A DNA stretch of 31,105 nt from CAYSZB01 sp964435475 (GTDB lineage Bacteria > Chloroflexota > Anaerolineae > Anaerolineales > Anaerolineaceae). Positions 23,195 to 31,105 of the stretch are shown piece by piece. Numbering within the stretch: the stretch's first letter is position 1; each line of letters begins with the position of its first letter. Below the pieces are notes generated by a model that saw nothing but the letters and a program-made list of their open reading frames with translations, had not been told where the DNA came from and ran no database searches. The position numbers and the translations under genes were made by a program. Location: contig CAYSZB010000026.1 of the NCBI GenBank assembly GCA_964435475.1, positions 1 to 31,105 of the forward strand, read 5' to 3'.

Positions 23195-25393
23195 TCAGCC
23201 CGGATTACTCCTTCTTGCCTCAAGGACATTTGATAGGTTTTCCAGCTTTGAGAGCAGGCGGCTCAATTGCTCAATCCCACTTACCTCAATAACCAGGTTG
23301 ATTGTGACCAGGTTTTGATTGACCTTCAGGTCCAGGTCTATTAATCGGATTGATTCATTCGAGATAATTAAGGATATGTCTGACATTAGACCTTGCCGGT
23401 CGTAAGCCTTAATGGTCACCTTGACAGGGAATGTATTTTCAATTTTTCCCCATGTCACTTTGATCAATCTTTCTTTTTCATCTACCCTGAGGATGTTCGG
23501 ACAATCGCTCCTGTGGATCGTGGCACCCCTGCCTCTTGTTATATAGCCAATGATCTCATCACCAGGCATGGGATTACAACAATGGGCGATGCTCGTGGCA
23601 ATTCCTGTTAACCCCATCACCATGACTGAATCAGTTGATGCCGTTTTGGTTGGTTCAGACGGCAGTAGGTCAAACTCGCTGCTGAGCTTCTCCTTATCAA
23701 GGTCAGACAGTTTATTGATCACTCTCCCTATGGATATATCGCCACATCCGATCCCACTGTAAAAATCATCAAGCGTTTTTACATTGAAATCCTCAAGGAG
23801 GGGAGCAAGATCAACTTGTTTTAATCCTAATCTCTTGAACTCTTTTTCAAGAAGCAGTTTTCCTTGTGCAAGGTTCATCTCCCTGTCCTGGAGTTTAAAC
23901 CATTGCTTTATCTTGGACCTGGCACGGTTTGTCTTGACCATTCCGAGATTGGCATTTAACCAATCCCGACTTGGGCCGCCTTGTTTGGCGGTCAGGATTT
24001 CGACCTGGTCTCCTGTCTTTAATGTGTAGTCCAGTGTGACCAATTTGCCGTTGATCTTGGCACCGCGGCACCTGTGGCCAATATTGGTGTGCACCTGGTA
24101 GGCAAAATCAATAGGTGTCGATCCGGCTGGCAGGTCAACAATATCCCCTTTGGGTGTCAGGATGTAGACCCTGTCCCGAAATACATCGGATTTCATCCCA
24201 TCCACAAATTCCTGGGCATCGTCAACCTCCTGGCGCCATGTCATCAGGCTTCGGATCAGGCTGACTTTTTGTTCATAAGCTTCAGAAATGAGCGAACTAC
24301 CTTCTTTGTATCTCCAGTGGGCTGCAATGCCTTGTTCCGCGTTTCGATGCATCTCTTCGGTTCTGATCTGAACTTCCACCGGTTTTCCATCATCAAATAT
24401 TACAGCTGTGTGCAGCGATTGATAATTGTTGGGCTTTTTTGCCGCTATGTAATCATCAAACTCGCCAGGCAGCGGTCGCCAGTTCATGTGAATTAATCCC
24501 AATACCTTGTAGCAGGACTCAACCGTATCAACGATTAACCGCACCCCCCGCAGGTCCCTGACCATTTCAAAGGTCAGATCCTTGCGTAACATTTTTTGAT
24601 AGATGGAGTAAATATGCTTTGGACGGCCATATATTTTCGCTGAAATTTCAGCTTCTTTTAATATGCTGCCGAATTTTTCGATGATTTTCTTAACTTCATC
24701 TTCGCGCTTTTCTCTTGTTAATGCCAGGTTTTCAGCAACTTCTTTGTATTTAACAGGATTTGTATAACGAAACCCCAGGTCTTCCAGTTCCCATTTCATC
24801 TGCCAGATACCCAACCGGTTGGCTAATGGGGCAAATATTTCAAGCGTCTCGTGGGCAATTTTCTTTTGGCGGCTTTCTGGAAGGTAGCTCAGCGTGCGCA
24901 TGTTGTGCAGTCGATCAGCCAATTTGATAAGCACAACCCTTACATCATCTCCCATTGCAAGGAATGTCTTTCTCAGCGTCTCTGCCACTAAAGCGGCTTT
25001 TCTACTCCCGGCATACCCGGATTGGCTTTCCAGCGGTATTGACTCGTCCTCGTGTTGGTCTCCCCTAGAAATATTCGGTAGACTGGTAAGCTTGGTTACA
25101 CCATCGACAAATTTTTCAACAGTTTCACCGAATTCCTGCTTTATATAATCCAGGGTGATTTCGGTGTCCTCAACGACGTCATGCAGCAATCCGGCAGCGA
25201 TCAATGTTGGAGCAACTTCCAGGTCAGCTAAAATTATCGCCACACTTAAACAGTGGGTGATGTATGGTTGGCCTGACACCCTCAATTGACCCTCGTGTGC
25301 CTTTTCAGCAACATGATAGGCTTTTACGATCATTTCGCGATCAAATGCTGAATAATTCTCAGGAATATGTTCAAATAGGGTTTGAAGTTCCAT
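23195..25393 (-). CDS. rel: Bifunctional (p)ppGpp synthetase/hydrolase
   Basis: Makes and degrades (p)ppGpp in the stringent response. Numbered from the ATG at 25393 (732 aa): the HD hydrolase domain has H47, HD at 71-72, ED at 75-76 and KLADRLHN (156-163), so hydrolase looks active. The synthetase has GRPKHIYS (255-262), YQSLHT (323-328) and EVQIRT (339-344). A TGS domain (about 407-468), a CC/zinc segment (HCCNPMPGDEI) and a C-terminal ACT domain (about 655-730) follow. The hydrolase region has a roughly 22-residue polar insertion after VTKL. The start is 5 nt after the HAD gene stop with no Shine-Dalgarno, suggesting coupling. Confidence 0.95.
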   Translation of the reverse strand: MELQTLFEHIPENYSAFDREMIVKAYHVAEKAHEGQLRVSGQPYITHCLSVAIILADLEVAPTLIAAGLLHDVVEDTEITLDYIKQEFGETVEKFVDGVTKLTSLPNISRGDQHEDESIPLESQSGYAGSRKAALVAETLRKTFLAMGDDVRVVLIKLADRLHNMRTLSYLPESRQKKIAHETLEIFAPLANRLGIWQMKWELEDLGFRYTNPVKYKEVAENLALTREKREDEVKKIIEKFGSILKEAEISAKIYGRPKHIYSIYQKMLRKDLTFEMVRDLRGVRLIVDTVESCYKVLGLIHMNWRPLPGEFDDYIAAKKPNNYQSLHTAVIFDDGKPVEVQIRTEEMHRNAEQGIAAHWRYKEGSSLISEAYEQKVSLIRSLMTWRQEVDDAQEFVDGMKSDVFRDRVYILTPKGDIVDLPAGSTPIDFAYQVHTNIGHRCRGAKINGKLVTLDYTLKTGDQVEILTAKQGGPSRDWLNANLGMVKTNRARSKIKQWFKLQDREMNLAQGKLLLEKEFKRLGLKQVDLAPLLEDFNVKTLDDFYSGIGCGDISIGRVINKLSDLDKEKLSSEFDLLPSEPTKTASTDSVMVMGLTGIATSIAHCCNPMPGDEIIGYITRGRGATIHRSDCPNILRVDEKERLIKVTWGKIENTFPVKVTIKAYDRQGLMSDISLIISNESIRLIDLDLKVNQNLVTINLVIEVSGIEQLSRLLSKLENLSNVLEARRSNPG

Positions 25394-25398
25394 ATTGA

Positions 25399-26010
25399 TC
25401 AAAACAATAAACTGTTCAGTTGCTGGATAACTCTGGATGGCTCAGAAAATAAAACGGTCTGTAGCCCAAGATCCATTGCTGATCGGATATTATCACGATT
25501 ATCATCAATAAACAGGAATTCTTCAAGCTTAATATCAACAAGTTCAGCAACCTTCACGAATATTGCGGGATCTGGTTTGGCTAAACCCAATTCGTAGGAG
25601 AAAAATAACTTGTCGACTGTCTCTCCCTCAGTTACTTGATATTTCTGATGCAGGATCTCTCTTGCCCCAACCCAGGCGTTGCTCAGGATGTAACAGGGTG
25701 TCTCTGATCGTAATTTCTTAAGACATGTTACGAGCTCCAGGTCAACGAAATCATCAGCCCAAAAATCCTGTCTCAATTGACTTAATTCATTTTCTGAAAG
25801 GATTAGTAAGTCCCTGACATTTTGCCATACAGCTTTTTCATCAACTTCTCCAATGGTGGAAAGCGCTGCCATCGGGCATTCAAACACGATCTCATCCAGC
25901 TTGCCTTCAGCTATGCCAAGCTTTTCTTCCCATAATTGCCGGTGATGCCGCCTGGCAGTGCGCACGATCACACCCCCTACATCAATTAGGATGACAGGCA
26001 AATTATCCAT
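25399..26010 (-). CDS. HAD-superfamily hydrolase (YihX-like)
   Basis: 203 aa. Motif I is ILIDVGGVIV with nucleophile D10; the second acid is replaced by Gly, as in the DLGNV/DVGGV subgroup related to YihX. The cap is helical (about 15-90). Motif II is YILSN, motif III is LGLAKPDPAIF with the conserved Lys, and motif IV is FLFIDDNRDNI. It therefore probably removes phosphate from a small sugar or metabolite; the substrate is not predictable. It begins 3 nt after the stop of the FAD oxidoreductase gene and ends 5 nt before rel. Confidence 0.85.
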   Translation of the reverse strand: MDNLPVILIDVGGVIVRTARRHHRQLWEEKLGIAEGKLDEIVFECPMAALSTIGEVDEKAVWQNVRDLLILSENELSQLRQDFWADDFVDLELVTCLKKLRSETPCYILSNAWVGAREILHQKYQVTEGETVDKLFFSYELGLAKPDPAIFVKVAELVDIKLEEFLFIDDNRDNIRSAMDLGLQTVLFSEPSRVIQQLNSLLF

Positions 26011-26013
26011 TTC

Positions 26014-27174
26014 TTACTTTAGTTTTTCCATGGAAGAAAAGCTGCGGTGGAGAGTTAATGCGCTCAAAATTTGCTCTTCTTGTGCATTGAGGTTTTTACT
26101 TATTAAATGCAGGATCAATTCTCCAATTCCCGGGCCCAGCATAAATCCCTGCCCGCACATACCGGTGGCAAGAATGTATCCATCGATACCATCAACAAGC
26201 CCAACGATCGGCGATCCATCGGGTGTCATTGGGTATGTGCCACGCCAGGTTCTCCGTATACGGATGTTTGCCAGTCTGGGCATTATTTCGATTAATCTTC
26301 TTGAAGCCTGGATCAAGAAGTCGCTGGTTTCGGTATTTAAATTGCCCCATATCTGGGGGTTGGGTGTCAGGCAGAATATGATCTTTCCTGTGGGATGCTG
26401 GTAAAAGTAAAAATTTGATGAACCCGGACCGGGTCTGATATCCACGATCATCGGGTCGAACATATGGGCAACCGGTTCAGTGATGCCAGCTTCATGGGAG
26501 TCTGGTTGTATTGGTAGGGGAACGCTTACCAGTGAAGAGATTTTGTTTGCCCAACTGCCTCCGGCGTTAATTAAATACCTGCAGCCGTAACTATCCAGGT
26601 CAGTTTCTACGCCAACGATCTTTCTTTGGTCCATGTGGATCTTCTCGAGCTGCTCATTAAAATGGAATGTAGCTCCTTCTTCAACTGCCCGTTTATGGAA
26701 TGCAAACGATGCCTTTAATGGCGATGCACTGCCATCATCTGGTGAATAGGTTCCTCCCAATAAGTGGTCTGTTTCCAGGTCGGGGATGATCTTTAAGAGC
26801 TCATCTCTGTCATACCAGTCAATATTGAGTTTATACGACTTTTGGATTTCTAGCAGGGAAAGGAGTGTGTTCTTCTCCTTCTTTTCATAGGCCACAAATG
26901 AATAGCCACCTTTGTGCCATTCAATATCATCTCCGTAAGAATTCTCCCAGGTGGAGAAATGTTGTAAGCTCTTCTGGCACAGGTAAATTTTTGCCGGATC
27001 GGAATGAGTAGCCCTGATGCCTCCGATCGCATGTTTGTTGGAGGCTTGCCCCACACTGGCTAATTGGTCAATCACCAGGGTCTTTATGCCGGCTTGCGCG
27101 AGAAAGAAAGCCGTTGGAACCCCAATCGAGCCTGCACCGATGATGATCACGTCGTATTGACTATGCTTCTGCAT
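26014..27174 (-). CDS. FAD-dependent oxidoreductase, DAO family (probable beta subunit of amine/amino-acid dehydrogenase)
   Basis: 386 aa. The Rossmann FAD motif GAGSIG is at 13-18; IGGIRATHSDP is a flavin-near loop in the glycine-oxidase and sarcosine-oxidase beta family. The C-terminus has the family closure PDGSPIVGLVDGIDGYILATGMCGQGFMLGP. The ATG at 27174 overlaps the upstream gene by 14 nt, with GAGG 6 nt before it. The long open frame upstream of this start is the 3' end of the neighbour read in another frame. Pairing with the 703-aa Fe-S flavoprotein resembles HcnBC, Lhp or archaeal proline dehydrogenase complexes, so amino-acid or N-methyl amine oxidation is likely; the substrate is not determined. 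Confidence 0.82.
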   Translation of the reverse strand: MQKHSQYDVIIIGAGSIGVPTAFFLAQAGIKTLVIDQLASVGQASNKHAIGGIRATHSDPAKIYLCQKSLQHFSTWENSYGDDIEWHKGGYSFVAYEKKEKNTLLSLLEIQKSYKLNIDWYDRDELLKIIPDLETDHLLGGTYSPDDGSASPLKASFAFHKRAVEEGATFHFNEQLEKIHMDQRKIVGVETDLDSYGCRYLINAGGSWANKISSLVSVPLPIQPDSHEAGITEPVAHMFDPMIVDIRPGPGSSNFYFYQHPTGKIIFCLTPNPQIWGNLNTETSDFLIQASRRLIEIMPRLANIRIRRTWRGTYPMTPDGSPIVGLVDGIDGYILATGMCGQGFMLGPGIGELILHLISKNLNAQEEQILSALTLHRSFSSMEKLK

Positions 27175-29272
27175 GATCATCCTCGCTTGTTTTATAGCCG
27201 CATAACACTGAAACCGGAATTTCCACAAATAGTGGACGAATAGTTGTTGGTGTGATCTCGCTGATCGGCACACCCTCTTGTCTGAATATGGTATTGATGG
27301 TCTGCAGGCATGTTTTACCACCGCATGCACCCATGGATAATTTGGTAACCGCCTTTATTTGATTGATATCTCTTACACCTTCACGGATCAACTTGCGAAT
27401 TTCCCCGGCTGTGATCCGCTCGCAGCGACAGATGTACGTTTCATCATCTATCTTGGAATAATCCTCGTCGGATGCAGAACCGCTGTAAAAAGTATCTATC
27501 AGCTTGATGCCTGTGATTAATGTCGCAATATCCGGTTTCGTCTTTACACGAATCAGGACTGTGCCGGGGTAGGCAGGTATCTGTCTGATTTTTACTATCG
27601 GTGCTTCACCCAACAAATTACCATCTACATCTGTCAATTTGACAATATTTCCCTCTGAAAAATCCGCTTTGGAGAATTCAAAGGGGATGGTCACTATGGG
27701 GTTATCGTGATCTTTTCGAAAATCAACCAGGGTAATTGCCAACCCGGGGCAAATTGCCACGCATCTTTCACAAGCGATGCAATTTTTCTCGTTGATGACA
27801 CAAAATTCAGGTAGTTTGCGTATATCTTTCTGTTCAACCTGGATCAAGTGGTTGGGACATACATGTGCACATGGATCGCAGGGGATTTCCTGGGTGCAGT
27901 GCATGACAGGGAATACATCACCTGGGATTTCACTGCCTCTCTGGTGAACCTGTCCGGGTTTTGATTTTAATATCCCTTCGGTTTTCAGCCACTCATCCGC
28001 ATTCGCATTGACACTTATCCCCAGGTTCTGAGCAATTTCCAACCCCTTGATCTTACCTGAGAAGATTGCGGCTGATGCTTCAGCAATTTCCATCGCATCT
28101 CCAGCAGAGTGGACCGGAATTCCCATTCCTTTGGCCTTGTTGATGAATTCATTTACAGGGTCCAGGCCAACAGCGATGAGTATACAATCACAGGGATAGG
28201 TTTTCTCTGTGCCTTGTATGGGCTTGAAATCCCGTGTGACTTCTGCAAGCGTTATCGATTCCACATGATCTTTTCCATTGGCACTGATCACAGTATGTGA
28301 GGTGAGGATCGGCACGCCCAGCCTGGCTAATTTGTCTTTGTGAACCTTGTATCCGCCGCATTCAGGCAGAGCTTCTATGAGACCGACAACATTTATTCCA
28401 GCTTGTAGCGCATGATAACCGGCAATCAATCCGACATTGCCGCCGCCTACGATAAATAATTGGGAGGAAGGTCTGACCAGGTCGCGGTTGACCAGGGTTT
28501 GGAATGCGCCGGCACCAAAAACACCTGGCAGTGTATTCCCGGCAAATGCCAGGCTTTTTTCTCTTGCTCCTGTCGCCACCAGTAATTCCTCTGGATAAAC
28601 CAATTTGTAATCTGTTTGGTTCTGCCAGATGCCAATTGATTTATCTTCATAAACAGCGACAGCAGTGGCATTGGTCCAGACTTCTACGCTGGGAAGTTTT
28701 GTGATTTCCTTTTCCAGAATTTCAGCGATGTCAATGCCTCTTGTTCCAGCATACACGGTATCATACGAACCAAAAAATCGATGCGTCTGTAAAACAAGTT
28801 TTCCTCCCAGTTTATGTTTATCATCGATCAATAGAACTGACAGGTTAAGTTTCCCCAGCTCAACGGCTGCTGACAAACCTGCTGGACCTCCGCCAATGAT
28901 CAGTACCTGTTTCTTGATCGCAGGTGGATGATAATTTTGGGAACGACCATGTGTCATTACTGTTGGCAATTCTGGCAGACCTTCTGATGGAAGAACCTGT
29001 GAATTTGATTTGACAAATGTCATACAGGCTTTAACTGGAAGGCCATCCAGTATGACCATGCATTGAGAGCATTGACCATTGGCACAGAAAATTCCCAAAG
29101 CTGCATTATCCTTGGGGTGATGCCCAAAAATATCTATGCCGTTGGCAATTAAGGCTGAGGCTATGGTTTCCCCTGGGTACGATTCAATAACCTTGTCCTT
29201 CCAGTAAAATTGTAAAGTTTCTTTTCTTTCGATCTTCAGAATGGAATGGGTTTCAATACGATTTTGTACCAT
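27161..29272 (-). CDS. Fused 2Fe-2S/FAD/ferredoxin/BFD oxidoreductase (alpha subunit of amine/amino-acid dehydrogenase)
   Basis: 703 aa that combines normally separate parts. N-terminus: a plant-type [2Fe-2S] domain with C63, C68, C71, C83. Next, a two-dinucleotide flavoprotein: IGGGPAG at 126-132 for FAD and VGGGNVG at 275-281 for NAD or FAD. Then two [4Fe-4S] ferredoxin motifs: C459, C465, C468, C472 and C498, C501, C504, C508. Finally a BFD-like [2Fe-2S] domain with C615, C617, C650, C655. This matches HcnA+HcnB-type or sarcosine/proline dehydrogenase alpha subunits with added ferredoxins. Electrons from the DAO subunit could pass to ferredoxin or NAD(P). AGGAAAA lies 8-9 nt before the ATG. 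Confidence 0.85.
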   Translation of the reverse strand: MVQNRIETHSILKIERKETLQFYWKDKVIESYPGETIASALIANGIDIFGHHPKDNAALGIFCANGQCSQCMVILDGLPVKACMTFVKSNSQVLPSEGLPELPTVMTHGRSQNYHPPAIKKQVLIIGGGPAGLSAAVELGKLNLSVLLIDDKHKLGGKLVLQTHRFFGSYDTVYAGTRGIDIAEILEKEITKLPSVEVWTNATAVAVYEDKSIGIWQNQTDYKLVYPEELLVATGAREKSLAFAGNTLPGVFGAGAFQTLVNRDLVRPSSQLFIVGGGNVGLIAGYHALQAGINVVGLIEALPECGGYKVHKDKLARLGVPILTSHTVISANGKDHVESITLAEVTRDFKPIQGTEKTYPCDCILIAVGLDPVNEFINKAKGMGIPVHSAGDAMEIAEASAAIFSGKIKGLEIAQNLGISVNANADEWLKTEGILKSKPGQVHQRGSEIPGDVFPVMHCTQEIPCDPCAHVCPNHLIQVEQKDIRKLPEFCVINEKNCIACERCVAICPGLAITLVDFRKDHDNPIVTIPFEFSKADFSEGNIVKLTDVDGNLLGEAPIVKIRQIPAYPGTVLIRVKTKPDIATLITGIKLIDTFYSGSASDEDYSKIDDETYICRCERITAGEIRKLIREGVRDINQIKAVTKLSMGACGGKTCLQTINTIFRQEGVPISEITPTTIRPLFVEIPVSVLCGYKTSEDDHAEA

Positions 29273-29298
29273 TAATGCGCTTTTCCTGGTTCAATGTT

Positions 29299-29327
29299 AT
29301 TGTAATAATACTACTAGAATTAACCAA
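29299..29327 (-). promoter_or_regulatory. Candidate promoter of the dehydrogenase-HAD-rel operon
   Basis: On the minus strand TTGGTT (29322-29327), a 17-bp spacer and TACAAT (29299-29304) precede the dehydrogenase ATG by about 26 nt. The -35 overlaps the recombinase stop codon. Confidence 0.4.
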
Positions 29328-30297
29328 AAATATCCAGATAGCGTTTATCTAATTCGTCATTAGCCAGGTGGGAATACCTTTGAGTGACAGCGATATTTTT
29401 GTGGCGTGCCAATTCTTGCGCTAATTTCAGATTTCCGGATGCTAATAGGACGGTAGTCACAAAGTAATGCCGGAATGAATGAGGTGTGATCGTGCCGACC
29501 GCTTCTTTTCCCAGGCACTCAAGCGTTCGATCCGCGATGATTTGGCGGCCGGTCGTTGTTGATATTGGTTTGATGTTTTTTCCCGCTGATCGATCGTGAC
29601 GGGCAAAAATTGGCAGGGACTGAAGCGACTTGCCGCTTGCGCCATCAGCCTGCGACCTTAAGGAAAGGTAATCTTTAATCGCCCGGATGGAACGACTCGA
29701 AAAACGGATGATCGCCTGGCGGTTGCCTTTGCCAATAATTGCCGCCCGCAACTCATTCCAATCAATATCCCCACGCCTCAGCTGGCAAGCCTCATGAACT
29801 CTCAACCCGGTATCAGCCAAAGTCAGAATGAAAGCTCTGTCCCTGTAGTCGATCAATTGGTTTTGCATATCGTTTGTATCATTTAGCGATAAACTTTGCG
29901 CATAGCTTATTACTTTCTCGATTTCATCGCGGGGAAATTGTGGCAACCTGATGCCTGGTTTTCTTGATCTTTGCTTTATGAGAAGTCTGATCCTGGGCAG
30001 GTTGATCGGTAGGATGTTTTCTCCAGCAATATACTCAAAAAGGCCAACCGACGCAGTAAGATAGCATTGTTCGCTGGAAGGCGAGTAATCCTTAAGCTCA
30101 GTCGCGATCCATGAAATTGAATCCTCTCTTAATTCTGAGATGTCTTCAATGTCTGGGTCTATCTCATTATCCTTCAGGACCCTTTTTGCTAATGTCATGG
30201 CATTCGAATATGTTCGGAATGTATTCTGACTTCTACTTAACTTCACTGAGTCAAGATACCGGTCAACGACTTGAGAAATCGTAAGTTTTTTATCCAT
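29320..30297 (-). CDS. Tyrosine recombinase/integrase (XerC/D-like)
   Basis: 325 aa with a complete catalytic set: R166 in TGLRVHEA, K190 (GKGNRQ), H273 and R276 in TPHSFRHYF, H299 in ARHKNIAVTQ and the nucleophile Y308. The N-terminal SAM-like DNA-binding domain covers about 1-110 (YLDSVKLSRSQNTFRTYSN). No defined att repeat or excisionase is visible, and the only tRNA is 16 kb away, so it may be chromosomal (Xer-type) or the mark of an element outside this window. No Shine-Dalgarno: TATAAT ends 6 nt before the ATG. Confidence 0.85.
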   Translation of the reverse strand: MDKKLTISQVVDRYLDSVKLSRSQNTFRTYSNAMTLAKRVLKDNEIDPDIEDISELREDSISWIATELKDYSPSSEQCYLTASVGLFEYIAGENILPINLPRIRLLIKQRSRKPGIRLPQFPRDEIEKVISYAQSLSLNDTNDMQNQLIDYRDRAFILTLADTGLRVHEACQLRRGDIDWNELRAAIIGKGNRQAIIRFSSRSIRAIKDYLSLRSQADGASGKSLQSLPIFARHDRSAGKNIKPISTTTGRQIIADRTLECLGKEAVGTITPHSFRHYFVTTVLLASGNLKLAQELARHKNIAVTQRYSHLANDELDKRYLDIFG

Positions 30298-30303
30298 GCA
30301 GCA

Positions 30304-30309
30304 ATTATA
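30304..30309 (-). promoter_or_regulatory. -10 box of the recombinase gene (predicted leaderless)
   Basis: A perfect TATAAT followed by TGCTGC and the ATG, so the usual start site coincides with the A of the start codon. No strong -35. Confidence 0.55.
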
Positions 30310-30623
30310 AGGTAATAATCACATAAATTCTCTTCGCATAGCTGTACTTGTTTGTATCCTGAGAAGGACTTCCGGTATATTTTCTGCCATACTGTCTATG
30401 CAGTAAATTAAGCTTTAAAATATTCTTTTATAGTGAAAAATTTTCGAGATTTTCCAACGGTCATGAGGTTTTCATTTGGCACTTCCAAACTAATTAATTG
30501 GTTATGATAATGATACTTATCGTAACCTAATAAAAATTTTCAGGATTTGTACACCCACCCATCTAATAATCTTTATTCTGAATGGTTTGATTTTTTAATC
30601 AATATGAATTATGTAAAATTGAT
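30310..30623. other. AT-rich gene-free stretch with an inverted repeat
   Basis: About 310 bp between the recombinase promoter and the convergent end of the 144-aa gene. No coding region is credible: short frames are antisense overlaps. The only structure is an 11-bp imperfect inverted repeat at 30500-30527 containing a Fur-box-like core (GATAATGATA...TTATC). No tRNA, CRISPR or clear att core is seen. Confidence 0.6.
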
Positions 30624-31058
30624 TTACGATTTTGAGCGATGCTTCAGTTTAGCCATAAGTACTTGGTGCGCCCCCTTCCATGGCTTGTCATGCTTTATGG
30701 ATGGCTTTATGCGTAAATCATTGCAGATCCTGGATAATTCTGAATTTATCCTTGTAATTTGGCCGCGGTTTCCACAAATCAGTTCAGGATAATACTGGTC
30801 AATGAAGCCCTCAACCCATGTCCATTCTTCTTTAAATTGGTCTGCTTTGACCCAGTAATTTCTTTCCTCCCAGGCTTTGAGAGTTTGCTTGATCAAAAGC
30901 TGAATTCTTTCTAATGATAAGTAGATCAAAGCTAAAATATCTTCCCCTTCGTGAATATTATCTTTTATTGGTTCATACTCTTGCAGGCAGGTTGCTATGA
31001 TCTTGAGCAGTTGTTTTCGTTCAGCCAAAGGTGAGGTCCTGTTTGTTATTGTTGACAT
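30624..31058 (-). CDS. Conserved hypothetical protein, all-helical
   Basis: 144 aa, no family recognised. It is mainly amphipathic helix (EGEDILALIYLSLERIQLLI, then TLKAWEERNYWVKADQFKEE) with a Trp-rich core and a basic C-terminus ending KHRSKS, without signal peptide or membrane segment. GGAG lies about 6 nt before the ATG. It sits next to a recombinase, but with no base-composition break that I can see by eye. A small DNA- or protein-binding role is possible; nothing supports more. Confidence 0.65.
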   Translation of the reverse strand: MSTITNRTSPLAERKQLLKIIATCLQEYEPIKDNIHEGEDILALIYLSLERIQLLIKQTLKAWEERNYWVKADQFKEEWTWVEGFIDQYYPELICGNRGQITRINSELSRICNDLRIKPSIKHDKPWKGAHQVLMAKLKHRSKS

Positions 31059-31105
31059 TCTTACTCCGTTAAATCAATAGATATCTAAATAACACCGTTA
31101 ACATA

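Noticed and set aside
26014..27330. Longer start of the DAO oxidoreductase at 27330
   Set aside because: The extra 52 residues overlap the coding 3' end of the upstream gene, contain no flavin motif, and the family begins near the GAGSIG loop; 27174 has a GAGG site.
30547..30792. Plus-strand open frame of 81 codons at the right end
   Set aside because: Mostly antisense to the 144-aa gene, with no ribosome-binding site and no protein-like composition.
29320..31058. Integrative element bounded by the recombinase
   Set aside because: No direct repeats, tRNA target, excisionase or cargo are seen; the window ends before any boundary could be tested.

Overview
The window looks like ordinary chromosome from a bacterium of the Chloroflexota, most likely class Anaerolineae. 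That placement is an inference from gene style: a membrane-anchored parvulin with a long Thr/Pro-rich spacer, an rpsF-ssb-rpsR-parvulin cluster, conserved Anaerolineae-type hypothetical proteins with winged-helix segments, and low-to-moderate GC. No 16S rRNA is present to prove it. The gene density is high and no gene is visibly broken. There is no CRISPR array or insertion sequence; the only mobility-type gene is one tyrosine recombinase near the right edge.

Layout. 1-8.9 kb: nnr (+) converges on a YtxH/two-TM membrane gene pair (-). Then scpA (-) diverges from thrC-rnc-smc (+), so both the SMC ATPase and its kleisin ScpA are here, without ScpB. A strong hairpin separates smc from the next cluster. 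8.9-11.4 kb (-): rpsF-ssb-rpsR followed by a membrane parvulin, with a structured leader resembling an S6:S18 autoregulatory site. 11.4-15.4 kb (-): a small four-helix membrane protein, an orphan LarA-type nickel hydroxyacid racemase, tRNA-Arg(TCT), and a two-gene module of unrecognised proteins. 15.6-16.4 kb (+): a DgkA-type lipid kinase and a thioredoxin.

16.5-22.7 kb (-): a co-directional string Asp23-nusB-large lipoprotein-pckA-murA. MurA has Asp in place of the catalytic-loop Cys, a change known to give intrinsic fosfomycin insensitivity in other bacteria. 22.8-25.4 kb (-): a tiny Cys4 protein with an extremely acidic tail, and a bifunctional Rel (p)ppGpp enzyme. 25.4-29.3 kb (-): a two-subunit FAD/Fe-S amine or amino-acid dehydrogenase, a HAD phosphatase and then rel, all overlapping or within 5 nt, suggesting one transcript. 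29.3-31.1 kb (-): a complete tyrosine recombinase, a gene-free AT-rich stretch with a Fur-box-like inverted repeat, and an unknown 144-aa protein.

A recurring signal is a perfect TATAAT box placed 6-9 nt before the start codon with no Shine-Dalgarno (the two-TM gene, scpA, thrC, the recombinase). This predicts leaderless transcripts for a subset of genes, beside others with classical AGGAGG sites (trx, rpsR, rpsF, murA). I did not find a convincing new defence or mobile system. The most unusual items are the MurA substitution, the rpsF leader, the leaderless promoters, the fused dehydrogenase-rel operon and the unknown two-gene module.
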